Assembly (NCBI GenBank): GCA_017987425.1
Contig: JAGNTT010000068.1
Coordinates: 4,175 to 9,360 of the forward strand
Source: Candidatus Omnitrophota bacterium
GTDB taxonomy: Bacteria > Omnitrophota > Gorgyraeia > Zapsychrales > Fredricksoniimonadaceae
Direction: 5' to 3'
Length of the DNA: 5,186 nucleotides
Of this stretch, positions 1-5,186 are shown in pieces. The notes below the pieces were generated by a model, which was given only the letters and a program-made list of their open reading frames with translations, was not told the DNA's origin and did not search any database. The translations under genes and the position numbers were made by a program. Position 1 is the stretch's first letter. Each line of letters opens with the position of its first letter.

Positions 1-407
1 GTTTTAGGCGTGATGGCCCGCTCGATCAGATCGGGATCGATGTTGAGCGTTTCGCGTTTGACGTCGACGAATACGGGTTTGAATCCGGCCTGAAGAACCG
101 CATTGCCCGTGGCGACGAATGTAAGCGCCGGAATGATGATCTCATCGCCGCGGCTGGCACCGAAATCATAGAGAACGGCGCAGGCCAACGCGTCGGCATC
201 CGTACCGCTTGAAACGGCAACGCCGTATTTGACGCCGAAAAGGGCGGCGAACTTTTCTTCGAATTCTTTAACGTATTTTCCCTTGGTGACCCAGCCGGAA
301 TCAATGACTTCATTGATCAGCGTGCGTGCATCGGGAGTGATCGAGACCGTTCCGAAGGGAACCTTGAATTTCGCTTTTTGGGCTTCGTTGCCGTGGGTAA
401 TCTTCAC
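1..407 (-). CDS. DegT/DnrJ/EryC1/StrS-family PLP-dependent sugar aminotransferase, N-terminal part (3' end off the window)
   Basis: This gene encodes the first 135 residues of a sugar aminotransferase. The family usually transfers an amino group from glutamate to a keto-sugar nucleotide in the cytoplasm. Seen: the opening VPFGTVSITPDA (residues 16-27), then INEVIDSGWVTKGKYVKEFE (31-50), the PLP-phosphate-binding SSGTDA (66-71), and GDEIIIPALTFVATGNAVL (87-105) followed by PVFVDV (111-116). These are the conserved blocks of the DegT fold in the right order. The Schiff-base lysine normally lies near residues 180-190, outside the window, so activity cannot be judged. The start is GTG at 405-407: the previous gene's TAA (417-419) is in the same frame, GTG is the first usual start after it, and AAGGA sits 6 nt upstream. 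The gene lies 9 nt after the methyltransferase, so the two are probably co-transcribed. Some family members are dehydratases instead. The family call is secure; the substrate is unknown. Confidence 0.93.
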   Translation of the reverse strand, partial: MKITHGNEAQKAKFKVPFGTVSITPDARTLINEVIDSGWVTKGKYVKEFEEKFAALFGVKYGVAVSSGTDADALACAVLYDFGASRGDEIIIPALTFVATGNAVLQAGFKPVFVDVKRETLNIDPDLIERAITPK

Positions 408-412
408 GATAA

Positions 413-419
413 TTCCTTA
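413..419 (-). promoter_or_regulatory. Ribosome binding site for the GTG-started aminotransferase, overlapping the methyltransferase stop
   Basis: On the minus strand the sequence reads TAAGGAATTATCGTG. The TAA is the methyltransferase stop codon, and its AA is also the start of the AAGGA Shine-Dalgarno motif, 6 nt before the GTG. Stop and GTG are in the same frame. This arrangement fixes the GTG as the start and suggests translational coupling. Confidence 0.75.
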
Positions 420-947
420 TTTTAAAGGCTGCAGCCAGATTTTGAAATGTTCGGCCGGGCAGATATGCGCCCAAAAGCGCTCATAAGCCATCGGATTGGC
501 ATTAAAAATCTTGTGCAGTCCGAACATGCGGAAACGACGGTGAAATGTGATCTCGCGTTTGACCAGCTTGAACTTCTTGCCCGTGCGCCACGTCTTTTCA
601 CTGGCGAGATAGCCGTCAAAAGCAAACCAGTTGAAATATAATTTATGATCCGGAGTCTTGGCACACCAGGAGGTGTGATGCGGGACTTCAATATAAAGCG
701 TCCCGTCTTTACGGCAGATCCTGTGCAGGTCTTTCATGACGGCGGACAGATCGTTCAAATGTTCCAGCACATGATGACAGGTGATTTCCTGAAACTGATT
801 GTCGTCAAACGGCAGAGGCACGTCATGAAGATCGTGCACCACGTCCGGATTGTGTTCGGGGTCAATATCGAGCGTAATGGCATCCGGAGTAGGCTTACCG
901 GCACTTCCGACAACAAGTTTATTTTTCGCAGTCTTGATCACTGCCAT
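417..947 (-). CDS. Class I SAM-dependent methyltransferase, small (176 aa)
   Basis: This is a predicted cytoplasmic methyltransferase of the Methyltransf_11/23 type often found in polysaccharide loci. Seen: motif I region LVVGSAGKPTPDA (11-23), an acidic ribose-binding strand TLDIDP (25-30), HDLHDVPLPF (38-47), the signature HHVLEHL (58-64), the post-motif strand DGTLYIEVPHHTS (81-93), and TPDHKLYF (98-105), which matches the (D)PxH...F element of this group. The usual GxG of motif I (LGCG in close relatives) is altered to VGSAG, so the glycine pattern is atypical but one glycine pair remains. There is no signal peptide or membrane segment. The ATG at 947 overlaps the nucleotidyltransferase end by 10 nt in another frame; only a weak GAG precedes it, so it may depend on coupled translation. 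It may O- or N-methylate a sugar nucleotide or glycan residue (inference). The acceptor cannot be read from the sequence. Confidence 0.88.
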   Translation of the reverse strand: MAVIKTAKNKLVVGSAGKPTPDAITLDIDPEHNPDVVHDLHDVPLPFDDNQFQEITCHHVLEHLNDLSAVMKDLHRICRKDGTLYIEVPHHTSWCAKTPDHKLYFNWFAFDGYLASEKTWRTGKKFKLVKREITFHRRFRMFGLHKIFNANPMAYERFWAHICPAEHFKIWLQPLK

Positions 948-1642
948 AATTTTCTCATTTGATCAGCCGCCTCTTTGAAGCGCTGCGGCGTTCCGATGTC
1001 GAGAAACGATTTGTCCGTCGCGTACCCGCAGAAACCTTTTCCTATGATCGAGGGAAAGAAATCCCTCTCCAGCGAAAACTTCGTTGCCGCAGGCAAAAGC
1101 TCCTTCAATTCGGAACGGAAACAGTAAATGCCGGTGTTCACATAGGTCAGATTGCCCGTCGGCACTTTTTCCTGAAAGGCGGTCACGCCGCCCGCGTCAT
1201 CGAGAAGCACGCTTCCGTAATCCTGACCGTCTTCGACTTTGGCGAGCGCCACTGTCGCGGCCGACTGATAAGCGATATGAAGATCCAGCATATTGTCAAA
1301 CACGATCGGGCAGAATGAATCGCCGTTTAATACGAAAAAATTCTCGGTCTGGACTTTCGACCACGCATTCTTGACAGCTCCGCCGGTGCCTAAAGGTTCC
1401 AGCTCGCGGGAAAACTCGATGGTCATGTCCTTAAAAAGGTCCTTGTAATGCGATTCCACATCTTCCGCTTTATATCCGGTCGCCAGAATGACACGCCGTC
1501 CGCCCTGAGCTCTGATGTATTTGATGAGTAAATCAAGGAAAGGTTCGTCATCGACGGAAGCCATGACTTTTTGTGTCTCGCCCACCACCGACCGCAAACG
1601 CGTCCCCTGACCGCCGCATAATATAATGAAATCAGTATTCAT
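938..1642 (-). CDS. hddC: Sugar-1-phosphate nucleotidyltransferase, HddC-like (D-glycero-alpha-D-manno-heptose 1-phosphate guanylyltransferase candidate)
   Basis: A 234-residue single-domain nucleotidyltransferase that would couple a sugar 1-phosphate to an NTP, releasing pyrophosphate. Seen: N-terminal nucleotide-binding loop LCGGQGTRLR (8-17), the following basic residue K25 in TQKVMA (23-28), EPLGTGGAVKNA (82-93), the metal-binding LNGDSF (105-110), VNTGIYCF (168-175), SLERDFFP (190-197) and FLDIGTPQRF (213-222). These blocks and the length match the HddC/WcbM group. The position before K25, normally proline in this superfamily (PK), is glutamine. The partner kinase upstream is HddA-like, which supports the heptose assignment, but base (GTP, CTP, UTP) and sugar are not proven. 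Start: ATG 1642 puts the first beta strand at the N-terminus as expected, although only a weak TAAG precedes it. The stop (938-940) lies inside the methyltransferase start. The gene is preceded by a 117-nt repeat-bearing gap. Confidence 0.85.
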   Translation of the reverse strand: MNTDFIILCGGQGTRLRSVVGETQKVMASVDDEPFLDLLIKYIRAQGGRRVILATGYKAEDVESHYKDLFKDMTIEFSRELEPLGTGGAVKNAWSKVQTENFFVLNGDSFCPIVFDNMLDLHIAYQSAATVALAKVEDGQDYGSVLLDDAGGVTAFQEKVPTGNLTYVNTGIYCFRSELKELLPAATKFSLERDFFPSIIGKGFCGYATDKSFLDIGTPQRFKEAADQMRKLWQ

Positions 1643-1651
1643 AGCTTATTT

Positions 1652-1760
1652 ACGAAAAAAGTGGGACGTAGGATGTTAGATGTAGGACGAAAAACAAATC
1701 ATATTAATCCTTCCATCTCACATCAACCTCGTCTTTCGTCCAACGTCTTACGTCCTTCGT
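1652..1760. repeat. Imperfect inverted repeat built of GGACGTA/GATGT-type words, between kinase and nucleotidyltransferase
   Basis: This 117-nt gap holds two arms of short related words. Left arm on the plus strand: ACGAA (1652-1656), GGACGTA (1664-1670), GATGTTAGATGTA (1672-1684), GGACGAAAAAC (1685-1695). The right arm reversed reads ACGAA (1760-1756), GGACGTA (1755-1749), AGACGTT (about 1748-1742), GGACGAAAGAC (1741-1731). The last words match 10 of 11. The left arm has about 6 extra bases at two places, and about 35 nt separate the arms. Each arm is also internally repetitive. On the minus strand the second arm is followed after CAC by six T (1660-1655), so a weak terminator or attenuator is possible, although the large loop argues against an efficient one. 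It looks like a dispersed intergenic repeat. Confidence 0.7.
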
Positions 1761-2758
1761 TACTTAACAATCCCAGTATTAGGCTGATAAAAAATAATCT
1801 GGCTGCCCAGATTTTCAAATCTGAACGGCACTTCCAGTAAATCCTTCAGACGTTCGCGGACCTTCGCCTTGTTGTGAGGCTCCACAAATAAGAGAACGAA
1901 TCCGCCGCCGCCCGCTCCGAGCAATTTTCCGCCGAGCGCGCCGGAATTAATGGCCGATTCATACAACTCATCGATATACGGTGTTGCGATCTTGTTCGAC
2001 AAGCTGCGCTTGATCTTCCAAGATTCATCGAGCATCTTTCCAAAACGGCAAATGTCATTGCCGTTTAAAACCTTTACCGCTTCCTGGACCATGTTGTACA
2101 TATCAGAGAGCTCTTTTTTCTTGTTAGGAATATTACTCACTTGATGCGCGGCGATTTCCGAAGCTGTTCTGGAGAAGCCGGTAAAAAACATCATGAGATG
2201 GTTCTGCAGTTTTTCGACGGTTTCGGGAGCCACGGTCACCTGACGAACCTGAAGATGATTGGCTCCGCCGAATTCGATGTAATTGAAACCGCCGTAAGCC
2301 GCGAGTGTTTGGTCCTGGCAGCCGACGTTTTCCTTGATCATGTCCTGTTCGACATGGATCGCTTCCGTGGCCAGCCTTTCTTTGGAAGGCATGACGCCTC
2401 TCATGGCATAAAGACCATTCAGCAGGCCGACGGTAAATGAAGAACTTGAACCTAAACCCGTGCGTGCCGGTAGATCACCGTCGTGATGGATTTCAACGCC
2501 TTCCTGAATATTCAGAAAACGCAGAACCTCACGCACGGACGGATGGTCGATCTCATTAATTGTCTGGGTATGTTCCATCTTGGAATAAATGATGCGTGAT
2601 TTGTGCTCAAAAAAAGGCGGCAGATAACGGCAGGTGATGTAGCAATACTTGTCGATGGTGGTGGCGAGAACGGCGCCTTTATTTTCTTTATACCATCCGG
2701 GATAATCCGTTCCTCCTCCGAAGAAGGAAACGCGAAACGGTGTGCGGGAAATAATCAT
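1760..2758 (-). CDS. hddA: GHMP-family sugar kinase, HddA-like (D-glycero-alpha-D-manno-heptose-7-phosphate 1-kinase candidate)
   Basis: A 332-residue cytoplasmic kinase. HddA proper transfers phosphate from ATP to C1 of D-glycero-D-manno-heptose 7-phosphate, giving the 1,7-bisphosphate of the GDP-heptose route. Seen: GHMP motif 1, RTPFRVSFFGGGTDYPGWY (5-23); motif 2 phosphate loop, DLPARTGLGSSSSF (95-108); GCQDQTLAAYGGFNYIEFG (146-164), which carries the likely catalytic aspartate D149; and motif 3, LGGKLLGAGGGGFVLLF (275-291). The order, spacing and length are those of HddA-type kinases; the IISRTPFRVSFFGGGTD opening is typical. Start: ATG 2758 with AGGA 5 nt upstream. That site abuts a 27-bp hairpin ending the preceding gene, and a 117-nt gap with an inverted repeat follows. 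Neither GmhA nor GmhB is visible, so the exact substrate could be another sugar or sugar phosphate. The family is certain; the heptose assignment rests on resemblance and the HddC-like neighbour. Confidence 0.88.
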   Translation of the reverse strand: MIISRTPFRVSFFGGGTDYPGWYKENKGAVLATTIDKYCYITCRYLPPFFEHKSRIIYSKMEHTQTINEIDHPSVREVLRFLNIQEGVEIHHDGDLPARTGLGSSSSFTVGLLNGLYAMRGVMPSKERLATEAIHVEQDMIKENVGCQDQTLAAYGGFNYIEFGGANHLQVRQVTVAPETVEKLQNHLMMFFTGFSRTASEIAAHQVSNIPNKKKELSDMYNMVQEAVKVLNGNDICRFGKMLDESWKIKRSLSNKIATPYIDELYESAINSGALGGKLLGAGGGGFVLLFVEPHNKAKVRERLKDLLEVPFRFENLGSQIIFYQPNTGIVK

Positions 2759-2763
2759 AACAA

Positions 2764-2767
2764 TCCT
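2764..2767 (-). promoter_or_regulatory. Shine-Dalgarno site of the kinase, abutting a hairpin
   Basis: AGGA on the minus strand lies 5 nt before the ATG at 2758-2756, and its first base directly follows the base of the hairpin at 2768-2794. Stable folding of that hairpin in the mRNA could affect ribosome access or help reinitiation after the upstream stop codon (inference). Confidence 0.65.
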
Positions 2768-2794
2768 GTAAGGGCGGGGTTACCCCGCCCCTAC
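2768..2794. repeat. 27-bp palindromic repeat (12-bp arms, 3-nt loop) with the radical SAM stop codon as its loop
   Basis: On the minus strand the arms are GTAGGGGCGGGG (2794-2783) and CCCCGCCCTTAC (2779-2768), separated by TAA (2782-2780). The arms pair over all 12 positions, with one G-U wobble in RNA. The TAA loop is exactly the stop codon of the radical SAM gene, whose last residues VGAG are encoded by the first arm. No T-run follows, so it is not a standard intrinsic terminator. It resembles a dispersed GC-rich extragenic palindrome that may have been inserted at the gene's end (inference). Confidence 0.85.
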
Positions 2795-4294
2795 GTCCTC
2801 CAAAATTTTACGTTTTAATTTAATCTGCGTTGACCGAAGCGTTTCATCAACGGCGACTTGGCCGAATTTTTCTTTTAGAAGGTCCAGAAATTTCGGATGG
2901 GTATGATAGGCCATCCATGCTTTGTCGCGAAATGCCAGAACCTGTTCGGCCGCGACATACTTGGTCGGCAAAGGCTGGGCTTCATACGAATGCTGGGAAA
3001 ACGCCGCGTATGTCTGGGGAAGCTTCCATCCCGCCTGGCGCGCCTGACCGTAGAGCGGACTTCCCGGATATGCCATGGCCGAATAAAAATTGGCCTCTTC
3101 GGTGTTCATCTCGATCGCCAAGTCCAGCGTGGTCTGCATGCTTTCCAAATCATCTTCCGGGAGGCCGAATATATAATTGGCAATGACATTGATGCCGTGT
3201 TCGCGTATTTTCCTGACGACATCGCGGATGTCCACGTCCTCGAAGCGCCCCTTGGTGACGTCCTTGCGTACGCGCGTGTTGCCGCTTTCAATGCCGAGCG
3301 CCAGCCAGTTGACTCCCGCCTTCTTGAGAGTGTCCAGGTATACTTCCTTGACGGTATCGACGCGTGAATAACACCAAATATTGAATTTATAACCGCGCTC
3401 GATGATGAGCTGGCAGAGTTTCATAAAGTGATTCTGGTTGAGAACAAAGAGCTCATCGGCGATCTTGATGTTCGTGATTCCCTGCTCGGCAAAAAAATCA
3501 AACTGCTTGATGATGTGCTCAGGGTCCCAATAACGGAAAACGGCGCTGCCGTCGGAGAATTCATTTTCCTGGCGGTTGATGATATTAATCATGCAGAACG
3601 AACATTTCATCGGACAGCCGAGGCTTGTATACAGAGCGGCAAACGGCTGACGCTTCGATCCGTTCGGATACGAATGCCACAGCGCCGTACGGTAATTCTT
3701 GATCGGCAGCTTGTCCCAGGCGATCCCGGGCAGGTCAACGGGAAGATCAGCCTTGGCTACGATCGGCGAAGGAGGATTAAGAACAATCCCTCCGTCTTTT
3801 CTGAATCCAAGACCCAGGACCTTTTCCAGATCATCGTTCAAATTGGTTTTAAGAAGCGTGGATATTGTATACACGCCTTCGTTCTGGCAGACAAAATCGA
3901 TGCTGGAGTGATTCTTGAGCACTTCCGACGGAAGCGCGGCGATGTGACCGCCCACAAAGACAATCTTAAGATCAGGCGCCAGCCTTTTGATTTCATCCGC
4001 GAGCGCGACCGCCCCGGCCATGTTCTGCGAACTGGCAGACGGCTGCTGGCCGTAAACCACGAGACAGGCCACGCGCGGATTATATTCTTTGATCTTTTGC
4101 GCGGACTCTTCTTCCGTCAGATGAAGCGCTTCGCAGTCAAGAATTTCGGCTCCGAAACCGCGCGCCAAACAATGCGACGTGAGCATTCCGGCCCAGATGG
4201 GCGGTTCGATCGCGGAAAAATCCTTGGCAAGATCCTGATAGATCCGCTTGGAGGCGTTCGGATGAATGAAAAGGATGTCGAGCTGTTTACCCAT
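2780..4294 (-). CDS. B12-binding-domain radical SAM enzyme, substrate unknown
   Basis: A 504-residue cytoplasmic protein of the cobalamin-binding radical SAM class, whose characterised members include methylases and cyclases (BchE- and HpnJ-like relatives). Seen: an N-terminal Rossmann-like B12-binding domain with LDILFIHPN (5-13), EPPIWAGMLTSHC (30-42), VACLVVYG (75-82), IVFVGGHIAALP (111-122) and FVCQNEG (134-140); then the 4Fe-4S motif GCPMKCSFC with cysteines 227, 231 and 234 (CxxxCxxC); then TIM-barrel elements IKIADELF (276-283), LALGIESGN (331-339) and NYIFGLPEDD (373-382), and a C-terminal helical tail. DxHxxG is absent, as is common in this class. Start: ATG 4294 with GAGG 4 nt upstream and the first beta strand right after it. 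A further in-frame ATG at 4336 lies in repeat sequence and lacks such a site. The gene ends inside a palindrome. Its place between an SDR and heptose-type genes suggests C-methylation or rearrangement of a sugar or glycan lipid (inference). Confidence 0.9.
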   Translation of the reverse strand: MGKQLDILFIHPNASKRIYQDLAKDFSAIEPPIWAGMLTSHCLARGFGAEILDCEALHLTEEESAQKIKEYNPRVACLVVYGQQPSASSQNMAGAVALADEIKRLAPDLKIVFVGGHIAALPSEVLKNHSSIDFVCQNEGVYTISTLLKTNLNDDLEKVLGLGFRKDGGIVLNPPSPIVAKADLPVDLPGIAWDKLPIKNYRTALWHSYPNGSKRQPFAALYTSLGCPMKCSFCMINIINRQENEFSDGSAVFRYWDPEHIIKQFDFFAEQGITNIKIADELFVLNQNHFMKLCQLIIERGYKFNIWCYSRVDTVKEVYLDTLKKAGVNWLALGIESGNTRVRKDVTKGRFEDVDIRDVVRKIREHGINVIANYIFGLPEDDLESMQTTLDLAIEMNTEEANFYSAMAYPGSPLYGQARQAGWKLPQTYAAFSQHSYEAQPLPTKYVAAEQVLAFRDKAWMAYHTHPKFLDLLKEKFGQVAVDETLRSTQIKLKRKILEDVGAG

Positions 4295-4308
4295 GAGACC
4301 TCGAGGGT

Positions 4309-4400
4309 ACACAAGAGCATAAGCACACAAGAGCACATGAGGAGCACAAGGTTCCTTGTGCTCTTTTTGTGCACCTGTGTTCTTGCGTTCTTGTGCTCTT
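4309..4400. repeat. Repeat-rich intergenic palindrome made of GAGCACAAG-type words
   Basis: The gap between the SDR and radical SAM genes is almost entirely repetitive. On the plus strand ACACAAGAGCA occurs exactly at 4309-4319 and 4325-4335, 16 nt apart. GAGCACAAGG (4342-4351) and CCTTGTGCTC (4354-4363) form a perfect 10-bp stem separated by TT. The flanks extend this into an imperfect inverted repeat reaching TTGTGCTCTT at 4391-4400, where the last bases overlap the SDR stop codon. No convincing minus-strand promoter is seen in it. Confidence 0.8.
4342..4368 (+). terminator. Terminator-like hairpin plus T-run, facing against the operon
   Basis: The perfect 10-bp stem GAGCACAAGG / CCTTGTGCTC (TT between the arms) is followed on the plus strand by TTTTT (4364-4368), the form of an intrinsic terminator for plus-strand transcription. 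No plus-strand gene is evident, so it may stop antisense transcription or may simply be a by-product of the repeat. In the minus direction no T-run follows, so operon transcription need not end here. Confidence 0.35.
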
Positions 4401-5186
4401 AAATATTCGCATACTGGTTCCGCTTAATAATCTTATACGCCTTGATTAACTCGCCGATGCCCCTGGCCAGGCTCACGTCGGGTTTGAAGCCCGTCTTTTC
4501 GATCTTATCGTTCGAGACGATATAATCACGCTTGTCGGGATCTTCACCAATCGTCGCCTCCACAAAATAGAAATCGGGGATCTGCTTCTTGATCTCCTGG
4601 CATAATTCCATTTTGCTTAAATTAGCGTCGCTTAAGCCAACGTTATACGGTTCATTTTTCATCTGTTCAAAATTATTGATCGAGTGGATGAACGCCTTGG
4701 AAATATCGCGCACGTGAATGTAATTGCGCTTAAAATGCGCTTCAAACAAGACCACAAAACGGTCATGCACGGCCCTGTAGGTAAAGTCATTGACCAAAAG
4801 ATCCAGACGCATTCTAGGAGAAACGCCGAAGGCCGTTGCCAGGCGAAGCGTGATGCCGTGTCCGGAACTCAGTATCGCCTCCTCCGCCTGCACCTTAAGC
4901 TTACCATATAAAGAAATCGGCCGAAGCGGCGTCTTTTCATCGCAGAATTTTCCCTTTTCCCCGATGCCGTAACCGCTGTTGGTCGTAGGAAAAACGATCA
5001 TCTGACTTTTGCTTGTGATTTTAAGCATCGTGTCGATCGAGTCGAACAAAATGGTCTGTGCACCGCAGGGATCCTGGGCGCATAACGGGGCCCCGGTGAG
5101 ACAGGCCAGCGGAAAAATGGCATCGGCTTCCTTGATGTACTTTTCCATGAGCGTCTTGTTGCGGACGTCCCCGCGGACCAGGGTAA
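4399..5186 (-). CDS. NAD(P)-dependent epimerase/dehydratase of the extended SDR family (5' end off the window)
   Basis: The visible 261 residues run from the right edge to TAA at 4399-4401. The frame is open beyond the first internal ATG (5148), with 12 more codons reading TLVRGDVRNKTL, which fits the SDR segment before the conserved ADAIFPLACLTGAP. The gene is therefore truncated by the window rather than starting at 5148. By comparison with GalE-type enzymes about 55-60 residues are missing, including the N-terminal GxxGxxG NAD-binding loop. Seen (numbered from the edge): FPTTNSGYG (65-73) as the active-site S/T strand, the catalytic YGKLK (93-97, YxxxK), FKRNYIHVRDISKAF, YNVGLSDANLSK and DPDKRDYIVSN near the C-terminus. 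It would epimerise, dehydrate or reduce a nucleotide sugar in the cytoplasm; which one cannot be read from the sequence. It is the first gene of the visible cluster, followed by a 104-nt repeat-filled gap. Confidence 0.92.
   Translation of the reverse strand, partial: TLVRGDVRNKTLMEKYIKEADAIFPLACLTGAPLCAQDPCGAQTILFDSIDTMLKITSKSQMIVFPTTNSGYGIGEKGKFCDEKTPLRPISLYGKLKVQAEEAILSSGHGITLRLATAFGVSPRMRLDLLVNDFTYRAVHDRFVVLFEAHFKRNYIHVRDISKAFIHSINNFEQMKNEPYNVGLSDANLSKMELCQEIKKQIPDFYFVEATIGEDPDKRDYIVSNDKIEKTGFKPDVSLARGIGELIKAYKIIKRNQYANI

Noticed and set aside
26..313. A 95-codon minus-strand frame over the aminotransferase.
   Set aside because: Another minus-strand frame of the same region gives an unmistakable DegT aminotransferase from a GTG start; this one is an out-of-frame shadow.
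645..1374. Several plus-strand open frames opposite the methyltransferase and nucleotidyltransferase.
   Set aside because: They lie antisense to well-supported genes and show no family motifs.
2609..2615. A seven-base A run (T7 in the kinase gene) as a frameshift site or error.
   Set aside because: The kinase frame is intact with family motifs on both sides, and the run simply encodes part of PPFFEH.
2768..2794. The GC-rich hairpin as an intrinsic terminator.
   Set aside because: No T-run follows on the minus strand, and the next gene starts 9 nt downstream of the stem.
4295..4336. Upstream ATG extending the radical SAM protein by 14 residues.
   Set aside because: The extension falls in the repetitive gap, has no ribosome site, and precedes the natural first beta strand; ATG 4294 has GAGG 4 nt upstream.
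3428..4402. A 324-codon open frame on the plus strand opposite the radical SAM gene.
   Set aside because: It runs antisense to a gene with clear domains, its translation shows no recognisable fold or conserved motif, and such frames arise from codon bias on the real strand.
4399..5148. SDR gene beginning at the ATG at 5148.
   Set aside because: The frame stays open to the window edge with SDR-like sequence before this Met, and a start here would lack the NAD-binding N-terminus; the gene is cut by the window.

Overview
The window is a densely packed stretch of sugar-nucleotide / surface-polysaccharide genes, all read from the minus strand. Read in the direction of transcription (right to left) they are: an extended SDR epimerase/dehydratase cut by the right edge; a 504-residue cobalamin-binding-domain radical SAM enzyme; a GHMP-family sugar kinase resembling D-glycero-D-manno-heptose-7-phosphate kinase (HddA); a sugar-1-phosphate nucleotidyltransferase resembling the HddC guanylyltransferase; a small class I SAM-dependent methyltransferase; and the N-terminal third of a DegT/DnrJ/EryC1/StrS aminotransferase cut by the left edge. 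The base composition looks balanced. The gene set is typical of the O-antigen, capsule or S-layer glycan loci of a diderm (or glycosylated) bacterium. The taxon cannot be named from the sequence; an uncultured environmental lineage is only a guess.

Layout: SDR (4399-5186, 5' end missing), a 104-nt repeat-rich gap, radical SAM (2780-4294), a 21-nt gap containing half of a hairpin that starts inside the radical SAM gene, kinase (1760-2758), a 117-nt gap with a long imperfect inverted repeat, nucleotidyltransferase (938-1642), a 10-nt overlap, methyltransferase (417-947), a 9-nt gap, aminotransferase (1-407, 3' end missing, GTG start). The last three genes are tightly coupled. The three wider junctions each carry a different palindromic repeat. 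I found no clear promoter, RNA gene, CRISPR array or transposase.

Working together (inference): the kinase and nucleotidyltransferase match the two signature steps of NDP-heptose synthesis, in which a heptose 7-phosphate is phosphorylated at C1 and, after removal of the 7-phosphate, activated as GDP-heptose. The usual partners GmhA (isomerase) and GmhB (phosphatase) are not in the window. The SDR, the PLP aminotransferase, the methyltransferase and the radical SAM enzyme are candidates for tailoring the activated sugar or the glycan, which would give a modified (perhaps amino or methylated) heptose-type residue. The substrate of the radical SAM enzyme is unknown and is the most open question here.
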